Source: Scatomorpha stercorigallinarum (GTDB lineage Bacteria; Bacillota; Clostridia; Oscillospirales; Oscillospiraceae). From it: DNA of 18,318 bases. Below, in pieces: positions 1-6,961 of the stretch; the stretch's first letter is position 1, and each line of letters begins with the position of its first letter. The notes beneath the pieces were generated by a model. That model saw only the letters and a program-made list of their open reading frames with translations, was not told where the DNA came from and made no database searches. Location of the stretch: positions 1-18,318 of the forward strand of contig CALXGN010000026.1 in the NCBI GenBank assembly GCA_944387865.1, written 5' to 3'. The position numbers and the translations under genes were made by a program.

Positions 1-21
1 CGCACCAAAGCGGTTTTCTCT

Positions 22-103
22 TTGGAGTCTGAGGGGTTTCTTTTTGACAAGACAAAAAGAAATCTCTCAGAATAGGGGCGCAGGGGCTTTCGCCCTGCTC
101 GCG
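22..103 (+). repeat. Dispersed two-hairpin repeat, copy 1
   Basis: Hairpin A has arms 28-46 and 53-71 (19 bp, two G-T wobbles) around the 6-nt loop acaaga. Hairpin B follows, with arms GCAGGG (80-85) and CCCTGC (93-98). The same arrangement occurs in inverted orientation at 6390-6473. The two copies are nearly identical through hairpin A and its left flank. They differ inside hairpin B and at one hairpin A position where T63 (G-T pair) is C in the other copy (G-C pair), so pairing is kept. It is too short to code. It could be a REP/MITE-like element, or a structured RNA or terminator-like end of an upstream gene outside the window. Confidence 0.7.
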
Positions 104-118
104 TGGTATGGAGTGCTA

Positions 119-148
119 TGGACAAATCCCGCGCTTATGCGCTATAAT
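119..148 (+). promoter_or_regulatory. Putative promoter for mnmG-mnmA
   Basis: A perfect -10 hexamer TATAAT lies at 143-148, and TGGACA (5 of 6 matches to TTGACA) lies at 119-124 with an 18-bp spacer. Predicted initiation at about 155-156 is only 1-2 nt before the mnmG ATG at 157, so the transcript would be essentially leaderless. An in-frame TAA at 148-150 rules out an earlier mnmG start. The alternative is that transcription comes from upstream and TATAAT is chance. Confidence 0.5.
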
Positions 149-156
149 AAGGTGTT

Positions 157-2034
157 ATGAAAATATACGAGGCTGGACAATGTGATATCGCGGTCATCGG
201 CGCGGGGCATGCGGGGATCGAGGCGGCGCTGGCGGCGGCGCGGATGGGCTGCTCGGTGTGCTGTTTTGCCATAAATCTGGACAGTGTGGGCAACATGCCC
301 TGCAACCCGGCCATCGGCGGCACGGGCAAGGCGCACCTGGTGCGCGAGCTGGACGCCATGGGCGGGGAGATGGCCCGCGCGGCGGACTTATCCTGCATAC
401 AATACCGCACGCTCAACCTGGGCAAGGGCCCGGCGGTGTACTCCCTGCGCGCACAGGCCGACCGCCGGCGCTACCAGGCCGTGATGAAGCTGGCGCTGGA
501 GAGCCAGGAGGGCCTACGGCTCATCCAGGGCGAGATCGTGGACGTGGAACGGCGGCCGGACGGCGCGGTGGAGGCGGTCGTGACGCGCAACGGCGCGCGC
601 TGGCGCTGCCGCGCGGCCATCGTCTGCACGGGCACCTACCTGCGCGGCCGCACCTTCACCGGCGAGGCGGAGGCGGACTCCGGGCCGGACGGGCTGGCGG
701 CCAGCATCCCCCTCGCCGGGCGGCTGGCGGAGATGGGGCTTTCGCTGCGGCGCTTCAAAACGGGCACGCCGCCGCGCGTGAACGCCCGCAGCGTGGACTT
801 CTCGCGCATGGAGCTGCAGGAGGGCGACGCCGAGCCGGAGGGCTTCTCCTACTCCACCGCGGACGCGCCCGTGAACCGCGCGCGCTGCTACCTCACCTAC
901 ACCAACGAGCGCACGCACGAGATCATCCGCGCGCACCTCGACCGCTCGCCGCTCTATTCGGGCAGCATCACCGGCACCGGGCCGCGCTACTGCCCGAGCA
1001 TCGAGACCAAGGTGATGACCTTCCCCGAAAAACAGCGCCACCAGCTCTTCGTCGAGCCCATGGGCCTGGACACGCAGGAGCTCTATATCCAGGGCTTTTC
1101 CAGCTCCATGCCGGAGGAGGTGCAGGTGGAGATGCTGCATACCGTCCCCGGGCTGGAGTGCGCGGAGATCACCCGCGCGGCCTACGCCATCGAATACGAC
1201 TGCGTGGACCCGCTGGAACTGCTGCCCACGCTGGAGACAAAAAAGGTACCCGGCCTCTACGGCGCGGGGCAGTTCAACGGCTCGAGCGGCTATGAGGAGG
1301 CCGCCGCGCAGGGCTTCATGGCCGGAGTGAACGCCGCGCTGAAGATACAGGGCAGAGAGCCCTTCGTGCTGCGGCGCAGCGAGGCCTATATAGGCGCGCT
1401 CATCGACGACCTGGTCACCCGCGGCACCAACGAGCCCTACCGCATGATGACCTCGCGCAGCGAATACCGTCTGATACTGCGGCAGGACAACGCCGACGAG
1501 CGCCTGACCGGCTACGGCTACGCCCTGGGGCTCGTGAGCCGCGAGCGCTACGAAGCCGTGCAGGCGAAATACGCCGCCGTGGAGTCGGAGATGGCGCGGC
1601 TGGAGCGCACGCACGCCGCGCCATCGGCGGAGCTGGCCGCCGCGCTCGCCTCCGTGGGCGAGACGGCGCCGGAGAGCGGCGCCAGCCTGGCCTCGCTCAT
1701 CCGCCGGCCGCGCGTGGGCTATGAGCTGCTCGCGCCCTTTGACCCCGGCCGGCCGCAGCTGCCGGGCGCCGTGCGCAGGCAGGTGGAGATACGGCTCAAA
1801 TACGCCGGCTACATCCGCCGCCAGCTGAAGCAGGTGGATGAGTTCGCGCGCCTGGAAGAGCGCCGGCTGCCTCCGGACATCGACTATTTCGCCGTCCCGG
1901 GGCTGCGCACGGAGGCCCGGCAGAAGCTCTCCGCCGTGCGGCCCGAGAGCTTTGGCCGCGCTGGGCGCATCTCCGGCGTCTCCCCCGCCGACATGGCCGC
2001 GCTGATGGTCTATCTGAGGAGGGACGGGCGATGA
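157..2034 (+). CDS. mnmG: tRNA uridine-5-carboxymethylaminomethyl modification enzyme MnmG (GidA)
   Basis: MnmG is the FAD-dependent partner of MnmE. Together they install the (carboxymethyl)aminomethyl group on C5 of wobble U34 in tRNAs reading split codon boxes, in the cytoplasm. The 625 residues match the usual length of about 630. The N-terminus has the FAD-binding glycine motif GAGHAG at residues 15-20, followed by CNPAIGGTGKAHLVRELDAMGG-type sequence (49-70) and KGPAVYSLRAQADR. Family signatures PRYCPSIETKV and GSSGYEEAAAQG are present, as is the C-terminal ISGVSPADMAALMVYL segment of the MnmE-interacting region. The start is fixed by an in-frame stop just upstream; the Shine-Dalgarno (AAGG, 149-152) is weak and close. 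The gene overlaps mnmA by ATGA, and mnmE is not in view. Very secure family call. Confidence 0.97.
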   Translation: MKIYEAGQCDIAVIGAGHAGIEAALAAARMGCSVCCFAINLDSVGNMPCNPAIGGTGKAHLVRELDAMGGEMARAADLSCIQYRTLNLGKGPAVYSLRAQADRRRYQAVMKLALESQEGLRLIQGEIVDVERRPDGAVEAVVTRNGARWRCRAAIVCTGTYLRGRTFTGEAEADSGPDGLAASIPLAGRLAEMGLSLRRFKTGTPPRVNARSVDFSRMELQEGDAEPEGFSYSTADAPVNRARCYLTYTNERTHEIIRAHLDRSPLYSGSITGTGPRYCPSIETKVMTFPEKQRHQLFVEPMGLDTQELYIQGFSSSMPEEVQVEMLHTVPGLECAEITRAAYAIEYDCVDPLELLPTLETKKVPGLYGAGQFNGSSGYEEAAAQGFMAGVNAALKIQGREPFVLRRSEAYIGALIDDLVTRGTNEPYRMMTSRSEYRLILRQDNADERLTGYGYALGLVSRERYEAVQAKYAAVESEMARLERTHAAPSAELAAALASVGETAPESGASLASLIRRPRVGYELLAPFDPGRPQLPGAVRRQVEIRLKYAGYIRRQLKQVDEFARLEERRLPPDIDYFAVPGLRTEARQKLSAVRPESFGRAGRISGVSPADMAALMVYLRRDGR

Positions 2035-3044
2035 GGCGCGTTGTCCTGGGCTTTTCCGGCGGGGTGGACAGCTCCGTTGCCGCCGCGCTGCTGCGCGAAG
2101 CAGGCTGGGAGGTGCTCTGCCTCTATCTGGAAACAGGCTCCGGCGAGGAGGCCGCCGCGCGCGCCGCGGCGGACGCCCTGGGCCTGCCCCTGGCGGTATA
2201 CGACGCGCGCGCGGAGCTGGAGAAATATGTCTGCGCGCCCTTCGCCGCGGCCTACGCCCGCGGGGAGACGCCCAGCCCATGCGTGATGTGCAACCCCTCC
2301 GTCAAGCTGCGGCTGCTGCTGGAATACGCCGGCGGGCAGGGCGCGGAGGCCATCGCCACCGGGCACTACGCCCGCGCGGAGGGCGGGGCCCTCTATATGG
2401 GCCGCGAGCCCAACGACCAGAGCTATATGCTCTGCCGCATCCTGCCGGAGCAGCGGCGGAGGCTGCTGCTGCCGCTGGGCGGGTATGAAAAGCGCGAGGT
2501 GCGCGCGCTGGCCGCCGCGCTCGGCCTGCCCAGCGCGCAAAAGGACGACAGCATGGAGCTCTGCTTCGTGCCGGACGGAGACTTCGCCGCCTGGATCGAG
2601 CGCCGCGGCGGTGCGCCGGGGCCGGGGCCGCTCATCTACGGCGGCCGGGTGGTCGGCGAGCACCGGGGCATACACCGCTACACGCTGGGGCAGCGGCGCG
2701 GGCTGGGCTTCGCCGCCGGCAGGCGGGTGTTCGTCTCCGACATCGACCCGCAGCGCAACAGCGTCACCCTCGCGGACGGCGACGGGCTATTTGCGCGCGA
2801 GGTGACGGCGCTGGACGCGCGCTGGCAGCTGGACGCCGTCCCGGACGGCCCCTTCCGCTGCCTGGCGCGGATACGCCACTCGCGCTCGGCCGCGCTCGCC
2901 GTCTGCCGCGCGGAGGGCGCTCGGCTGGGCATCACCTTCGACGAGCCCCAGCGCGCGCCCACGCCGGGTCAGGCCGCGGCCGTGTACCTGCCGGACGGGC
3001 GGCTCGCCGCCGGCGGCGTCATCGCGCGCGGCGCGGGCACTTGA
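2031..3044 (+). CDS. mnmA: tRNA-specific 2-thiouridylase MnmA (TrmU)
   Basis: MnmA adenylates and thiolates C2 of wobble U34, taking sulfur from an IscS/TusE-type or dedicated cysteine desulfurase relay. It therefore acts on the same base as the MnmG product encoded just upstream. The PP-loop SGGVDSS is at residues 9-15. Cys87 (in CVMCN) matches the first catalytic cysteine of the family and Cys178 (in ELCFVPDGDF) the second, so the persulfide chemistry looks intact. GHYAR and the C-terminal YTLGQRRGLG segment are also typical. At 337 residues it is slightly shorter than E. coli MnmA. The start ATG overlaps the mnmG stop and has a strong GAGGAGGG Shine-Dalgarno 7 nt upstream, indicating translational coupling. 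Its TGA lies within the -35 box of the next operon. Confidence 0.96.
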   Translation: MRRVVLGFSGGVDSSVAAALLREAGWEVLCLYLETGSGEEAAARAAADALGLPLAVYDARAELEKYVCAPFAAAYARGETPSPCVMCNPSVKLRLLLEYAGGQGAEAIATGHYARAEGGALYMGREPNDQSYMLCRILPEQRRRLLLPLGGYEKREVRALAAALGLPSAQKDDSMELCFVPDGDFAAWIERRGGAPGPGPLIYGGRVVGEHRGIHRYTLGQRRGLGFAAGRRVFVSDIDPQRNSVTLADGDGLFAREVTALDARWQLDAVPDGPFRCLARIRHSRSAALAVCRAEGARLGITFDEPQRAPTPGQAAAVYLPDGRLAAGGVIARGAGT

Positions 3045-3069
3045 CAAGGCGGCAAAAACGTTATATCAT
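3041..3069 (+). promoter_or_regulatory. Promoter of the gntR-ABC operon
   Basis: TTGACA at 3041-3046 is a perfect -35 box that overlaps the mnmA stop codon. A 17-bp spacer leads to TATCAT at 3064-3069 (5 of 6 matches to -10 consensus). Predicted initiation is near 3075-3077, within the inverted repeat described next. Confidence 0.75.
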
Positions 3070-3072
3070 TTA

Positions 3073-3099
3073 TGCTGTATTACGGCTTTTGGTACAGCA
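3073..3099 (+). promoter_or_regulatory. Inverted repeat, possible GntR operator
   Basis: Arms TGCTGTA (3073-3079) and TACAGCA (3093-3099) form a perfect 7-bp inverted repeat with a 13-nt spacer directly downstream of the -10 box and over the predicted start site. A repressor bound here would block initiation. The next gene encodes a GntR/YtrA-type regulator, and that group usually controls its own operon, so autoregulation is inferred. The repeat could instead act as an mRNA leader hairpin. Confidence 0.45.
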
Positions 3100-3126
3100 A
3101 GCATGTTGCTGATGGAGTGATGACAC

Positions 3127-3504
3127 TTGGCGATGATATCCATTAATCTACGGGATCCCCGCCCCATCTATGAGCAGGTGAAGGACGCCTTCCGCCGGCT
3201 CATCATCTCCGGCGCACTCTCGCCGGAGGAAAAGCTGCCCTCCGTGCGCGAGCTGGCGGGGCAGCTGGTCATAAACCCCAACACCATCCAGCGGGCCTAC
3301 CGCGAGCTGGAGGCGGAGGGCTATATCAACTCCATCCCCGGCAGGGGCAGCTTTGCCCGCCCCCGGGGCGCGGTGGATTCCGGCCGCGCGCGCGAGCTGC
3401 TGCGCCGCTTTGACGAGGCGGTGACGGAGCTGCTGTACCTGGGCGTGACGCCCGAGGAGCTCTGCGAACGGATAAGCGAAGGGAAGGAGGCCGCCCAGGC
3501 ATGA
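3127..3504 (+). CDS. GntR family transcriptional regulator, YtrA-like
   Basis: This is a short (125-residue) GntR-type regulator. The N-terminus (INLRDPRPIYEQV) and winged helix-turn-helix are classic: LPSVRELAGQL, then NPNTIQRAYRELEAEGYI (about residues 37-68), then the wing PGRGSFA (71-77). Only about 45 residues follow, so there is no large effector domain; this is the layout of the YtrA subfamily, which typically represses an adjacent ABC exporter operon. The TTG at 3127 is preferred as start because GGAG at 3114-3117 sits 9 nt upstream. ATG at 3133 (two codons later) would have 15-nt spacing. It overlaps the ATPase gene by ATGA. The inducer is unknown; in relatives it is often cell-wall stress or an antibiotic. 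Confidence 0.92.
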   Translation: MAMISINLRDPRPIYEQVKDAFRRLIISGALSPEEKLPSVRELAGQLVINPNTIQRAYRELEAEGYINSIPGRGSFARPRGAVDSGRARELLRRFDEAVTELLYLGVTPEELCERISEGKEAAQA

Positions 3505-4394
3505 TTGAACTGAAAGAGGTCGTTAAAAGCTTCGACGGCTTCCGCGCGCTGGACGGGCTCAGCCTGCACGTCCCGCGCGGCTCCGTCTATGGGCTGGTGG
3601 GACCCAACGGCGCGGGCAAGACCACGGCCATCAAGCACATCGCCGGCATACTGCGCGCGGACAGCGGCGAGGTGCTCGTCGGCGGGGAGGGCGTTTTTGA
3701 AAACGCCGCGGCCAAGGCGCGCCTGGCCTATATCCCGGACGACGTCTTCTACTTCCCCCAGGCCTGCGTGCAGGACATGATGCGCTTTTACCGCGGGATC
3801 TACCGCAGCTTTGACAGCGCGCGCTTCGAGCGGCTGGGCCGGGTGTTCGACATCGACCCCAGGCGGCCCATCCGCCGCCTCTCCCGCGGGATGCAGAAGC
3901 AGGCCGCCTTCTGGCTGGCCGTCTCCCTGCGGCCGGAGGTGCTGATACTCGACGAGCCCGTGGACGGGCTGGACCCCGTCATGCGCCGCCAGGTGTGGGC
4001 CATCATCATGCAGGACGTGGCCGAAAACGGCCTCACTGTCCTCATCTCCTCGCACAACCTGCGCGAGCTGGAGGACGTGTGCGACCGCGTGGGCATGATA
4101 TCGCGCGGCAAACTGCTGCTGGAGCGCGGGCTCTCCGACCTGCAGGACAGCATCTGCAAGATACAGATCGCCCTGCCGCAGGGCGTGGTGCTGCCGCCGG
4201 ATCTGGACGTGCTGCACTGCTCCGGCCCCGGGCGGCTGAAAACGCTCATCGTCCGCGGCTCGAGCGAGGAGACCGAGGGCCGTCTGGCCGCGCTGGAGCC
4301 CGTTTTCATGGACTCCGTGCCGCTGACGCTGGAGGAGATATTCATCTACGAACTGGGAGGCGACGACTATGCGGTCAAGGACTTCGCTCTTTAA
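3501..4394 (+). CDS. ABC transporter ATP-binding protein
   Basis: This is the nucleotide-binding subunit that would power the permease encoded immediately downstream. In its 297 residues, Walker A GPNGAGKT is at 34-41, the signature LSRGM at 127-131, Walker B LILDEP at 148-153 with catalytic Glu152, D-loop GLDP at 156-159 and the switch His185 in SSHNL. The Q-loop position reads YIPDD (77-81) rather than containing Gln, a variation I associate with YtrB-like ABC-2 type ATPases. About 90 C-terminal residues beyond the core fold are typical of drug, lipid or peptide export systems. It starts in the ATGA overlap with gntR and overlaps the permease by 26 bp. Transport direction is inferred as export; the substrate is unknown. 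Confidence 0.93.
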   Translation: MIELKEVVKSFDGFRALDGLSLHVPRGSVYGLVGPNGAGKTTAIKHIAGILRADSGEVLVGGEGVFENAAAKARLAYIPDDVFYFPQACVQDMMRFYRGIYRSFDSARFERLGRVFDIDPRRPIRRLSRGMQKQAAFWLAVSLRPEVLILDEPVDGLDPVMRRQVWAIIMQDVAENGLTVLISSHNLRELEDVCDRVGMISRGKLLLERGLSDLQDSICKIQIALPQGVVLPPDLDVLHCSGPGRLKTLIVRGSSEETEGRLAALEPVFMDSVPLTLEEIFIYELGGDDYAVKDFAL

Positions 4395-6342
4395 CGCCAC
4401 GCTCTTCAAAAAGACCATAGTCCGCTTCTGGCCGGTGTGGTTCCTCTACGCCTTCGTGTGGCTGCTGGCCTTCCCCGCCGGCATCGGCGGGGCGCTCGTG
4501 CGCAGCCTGCGCATGGAGGACCCGGCAGCGGCCGTGCTGTACGTCATCGCGGGCCGCCCGCTGGACGCCGCCACATTCGCGTGGGTGCCGGTGTTCGTAT
4601 TCGGCGCCTGCTGTGTGGCGGCCATGGCCGTATTCAGCCACCTCTACTCATCGCGCGCCGCCGCGGCCTACGGCGCGCTGCCCATCAGGCGCGAAGCGGC
4701 CTTCTGCTCCCTGGCGCTGGCCGGGCTGCTGCCGCTGCTGGCGGCAAATGTGCTGGTGGCCGCCGCGGCGCTGGCGGCGGAGGCCCTCTGCGGCGAGCTG
4801 CTGCTCTGGCCCATCATGACCTGGCTGGGCGCCGTCTCGCTGGAGTGCGTGGCTTTTTTCGGCATCTGCGCCTTCTGCGCGCAGCTGACGGGCAACCTGG
4901 TCGTCCTGCCCCTGCTGGCCGCGGCCGTCAACGTCGCCGCCTGGTTTGCGGAGGGTGTCGTCACCGGCCTGCTCACCACCTTCGTCTATGGCTACAGCCA
5001 TGAGGGCGGCGGCGTGGTGTCGCTGCTCTCGCCCATCACCGGCCTGCGGCGCTCGCTCGTCAGTTTGCCGGTATATGAAGCGGACGCAGACGGGCTTTCC
5101 CGCCTCACCGGTTATGAGTTCCAGGGCTGGACGGCCGCGCTTGCCTACGCCGCCGCGGGGCTGGTCCTGCTGGTGCTGGCGCTGCTGCTCTACCGCCGCC
5201 GGAGGCTGGAGACGGCGGGCGACGCGGTGGCCGTGGCATGGCTGAAGCCCATTTTCAAGTACCTGCTCTCGGTGGCCGGCGCGTTTGGGCTGGGCTACCT
5301 GCTCTTCGGCATCGTCTCTTCCACCGTTCGCTACGGCACGGCCGCCTACGCCGCGCAGCTGGCCATATTCATGTGCGTCGGCGCGTTCATCGGCTATTTT
5401 GCCGCCGAGATGCTGATAAAAAAGAGCTTCCAGGTCTTTTCCGGCGCGCGGCGCTACATCGGCTTCGCCGCCGTGTGCCTCTGCTCCGCGCTGTTCGTCG
5501 TGGCCTGCGAGACGGGCTTCTTCGGCTATGAGACGCGCCTCCCCGCGCGCGGGGAAGTCGCCGCCGTGAGCGTGGACACCTCCTACGGCGGCAACCCTGC
5601 CCGCTTCACCAGCGGCGGCGGCATCGATCAGGCAATGGAGCTGCACAGCGCGCTCATCGCCAACCAGGACGGGCATGAGCGGGACATGAACGACTACAAC
5701 GCCGGCGCGCTCTCCCCCTCCTCGGCCACCGCTACGACCCAGGTCTCGGCCAGCGACCTCGCCTACGGCGGCGCGGAGGACGACCCCTGGGCCGACCCCC
5801 TCAGCCGTGTCGGCGTGCGCTTTGAGTATGAGCTAACGGACGGCGGAAAGCTGGTGCGTTATTACGATCTGGCCGCGCGCGGCGAGAGCCGCGACATCCG
5901 CGCGCTGGAGGAGCTGCTGAACACGCAGGAGGGCATCGAGACGCGCAACGCCACGGACTTCCCCGTGACGCTGGAGAACATCACCTACGCCTCCGTCAGC
6001 TCCGGCTACTACCCGCTGGACGACGGCAACTACAGCGTTGAGCTCACGGCCTGGGACGCGCACGAGCTCTATTACGACTGCATCCTGCCAGATATGGCCG
6101 AGGGCACCATCGGCGCCGTGGGCCTCATCGAGGACGAGAAGTACAGCCGGCGGCAGTACGATTGCAGCATCTACATCGACTGCTACGAGCGCCTGCGCAC
6201 GCCCGGCGCGGAGGAGCGCTTCCAGAGTTTTTACATCGACCTCAGCCGCGATTCCAGCCGCACCCTCAACTGGCTGCACGAGCACGGCATATACCCCATG
6301 AGCGTGAGAAGGGCCTACGAAGCCGCCCAGGCGGAAAATTGA
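4369..6342 (+). CDS. ABC transporter permease with large C-terminal soluble domain
   Basis: This 657-residue membrane protein starts at an ATG inside the 3' end of the ATPase gene, with GGGAGG (4355-4360) 8 nt upstream. Hydrophobic segments are visible near residues 21-42, 70-92, 112-138, 146-172, 175-197, 256-275, 297-318, 327-349 and 363-382. From about 385 to the end there is a hydrophilic domain of roughly 270 residues, rich in Tyr, Asp and Ser, with no membrane segment. It is probably extracytoplasmic, although the side depends on the exact helix count. The gene position and helix pattern fit an ABC-2-like permease partnered with the ATPase upstream. I do not recognise the C-terminal domain from sequence alone. 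Substrate unknown; a bacitracin- or cell-envelope-stress type role is inferred only from the GntR/YtrA context. Confidence 0.85.
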   Translation: MRSRTSLFNATLFKKTIVRFWPVWFLYAFVWLLAFPAGIGGALVRSLRMEDPAAAVLYVIAGRPLDAATFAWVPVFVFGACCVAAMAVFSHLYSSRAAAAYGALPIRREAAFCSLALAGLLPLLAANVLVAAAALAAEALCGELLLWPIMTWLGAVSLECVAFFGICAFCAQLTGNLVVLPLLAAAVNVAAWFAEGVVTGLLTTFVYGYSHEGGGVVSLLSPITGLRRSLVSLPVYEADADGLSRLTGYEFQGWTAALAYAAAGLVLLVLALLLYRRRRLETAGDAVAVAWLKPIFKYLLSVAGAFGLGYLLFGIVSSTVRYGTAAYAAQLAIFMCVGAFIGYFAAEMLIKKSFQVFSGARRYIGFAAVCLCSALFVVACETGFFGYETRLPARGEVAAVSVDTSYGGNPARFTSGGGIDQAMELHSALIANQDGHERDMNDYNAGALSPSSATATTQVSASDLAYGGAEDDPWADPLSRVGVRFEYELTDGGKLVRYYDLAARGESRDIRALEELLNTQEGIETRNATDFPVTLENITYASVSSGYYPLDDGNYSVELTAWDAHELYYDCILPDMAEGTIGAVGLIEDEKYSRRQYDCSIYIDCYERLRTPGAEERFQSFYIDLSRDSSRTLNWLHEHGIYPMSVRRAYEAAQAEN

Positions 6343-6357
6343 CCGGCCGGCGGCCGG
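6343..6357 (+). terminator. Possible terminator of the ABC operon
   Basis: Arms CCGGCC (6343-6348) and GGCCGG (6352-6357) with a 3-nt loop begin on the base after the permease stop codon. There is no T-tract, so intrinsic termination is uncertain. Confidence 0.35.
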
Positions 6358-6389
6358 GGGCATTTGCCTGCGGCCCGCCCGCAGGCGGG

Positions 6390-6473
6390 GGGATGCAGGG
6401 ACGAACGTCCCTGCGACCCATTTCTGAGAGGTTTCTTTTTGTCTTGTCAAAAAGAAACCCCTCAGACTCCAAC
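6390..6473 (-). repeat. Dispersed two-hairpin repeat, copy 2 (inverted)
   Basis: This is the reverse complement of the element at 22-103. Hairpin A has arms 6423-6441 and 6448-6466; on the minus strand its one imperfect pair is a G-T wobble, on the plus strand an A-C mismatch. Hairpin B is GCAGGGACG/CGTCCCTGC at 6395-6414, a perfect stem. Both copies pair best when read in the same orientation (plus for copy 1, minus for copy 2). Outside the repeat the flanking sequence is unrelated to copy 1. Confidence 0.7.
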
Positions 6474-6610
6474 CAAGCTGCGCTTGGATGCAGATGCGCT
6501 GCGCGCCTCACCGGCGGAAACCTTTAGGCAAGCCGGGGCACAGCCCTTGCCTCCTTATCGCAGCCTGTCCCCGCTTCGCTCGCGGCACTGCGTAAGCAAA
6601 CAGGGGGCAA

Positions 6611-6652
6611 GGGGGCGGAGCCCCCAATAAACGCCGCGACAAGCGCGGCGTT
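6611..6652. repeat. Tandem GC-rich hairpins
   Basis: GGGGGC-gga-GCCCCC (6611-6625) is followed at once by AACGCCGCG-acaag-CGCGGCGTT (6630-6652), both perfect. Back-to-back perfect stems of this kind are typical of short dispersed intergenic repeats. Confidence 0.5.
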
Positions 6653-6742
6653 CCGCTCAACGCAAACCACGTCCGTGGGCGGGCTTTGCCCGCTCCGCCC
6701 ATCTCGCACGCCCGCGCCTGCCAGCGCGGGCGGCGTATTTAA

Positions 6743-6770
6743 GTCCCATTTTGCTTAAGCAAAATGGGAC
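6743..6770. repeat. 28-bp perfect palindrome
   Basis: Half-site GTCCCATTTTGCTT (6743-6756) is followed directly by its exact reverse complement (6757-6770), centred on CTTAAG with no loop. Flanking bases do not extend it. It could be a strong dyad binding site, a cruciform or terminator for either strand, or the arms of a collapsed mobile element. Confidence 0.7.
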
Positions 6771-6846
6771 ACATTAGAAAAGCCCGTGTGGTCAGTGGCA
6801 AAAACTCACCAAGCATAGGAATGGCCGCCCGCATAGGGCGGCCAAA

Positions 6847-6875
6847 ATCCCCGGCGGGCTTTGCCTGCCGGGGAT
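6847..6875. repeat. Strong 13-bp stem-loop
   Basis: Arms 6847-6859 and 6863-6875 pair along 13 positions (one G-T wobble) around a TTT loop. It lies about 90 bp beyond the stop of the aldose-1-epimerase-like gene and could be a secondary terminator or a dispersed repeat. Confidence 0.5.
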
Positions 6876-6932
6876 ACCTTATCTTGCGCCCCGTGGGCGC
6901 AACCGCGCCGCTGTGCGGCGCGAGGGGGAGCC

Positions 6933-6959
6933 TACGAGGGGGACGAAGTCCCCCTCGTA
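6933..6959 (-). terminator. Likely terminator or 3' stabilising hairpin of the minus-strand operon
   Basis: Arms 6933-6944 and 6948-6959 form a perfect 12-bp stem. Read on the minus strand, the loop is TTC closed by C-G. It begins two bases after the last gene's TAG stop (6962-6964). The stem is very stable but there is no U-tract, so it may protect the mRNA 3' end or need Rho. Confidence 0.55.
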
Positions 6960-6961
6960 TC

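Larger units (their letters stand above)
6343..6961. other. Gene-free, hairpin-rich spacer between convergent operons
   Basis: These 619 bases have no convincing gene but are packed with perfect or near-perfect stem-loops: 6343-6357, 6366-6386, 6395-6414, 6423-6466, 6611-6625, 6630-6652, 6679-6693, 6709-6732, 6743-6770, 6822-6844, 6847-6875, 6884-6902, 6904-6922 and 6933-6959. Stems are 6-19 bp. None has a long T-run, but those next to the two converging stop codons (6342 and 6962) may serve as terminators. The clustering suggests repeated insertion of REP/MITE-like elements. Short frames in this stretch have no Shine-Dalgarno or family features. Confidence 0.8.

Noticed and set aside
514..2280. 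Long open frame antisense to mnmG and mnmA
   Set aside because: It is a low-complexity Arg/Ala/His-rich reading opposite two secure genes. High GC leaves few stop codons in the antisense frame, and no family motif or Shine-Dalgarno was found.
6266..6709. Small open frames over the dispersed repeat and spacer
   Set aside because: They run through hairpin repeats and lack ribosome sites or family features, so they are probably non-coding.
6343..6961. CRISPR array or tandem repeat locus
   Set aside because: The hairpins differ in sequence and spacing; there is no regular repeat-spacer pattern and no cas gene nearby.
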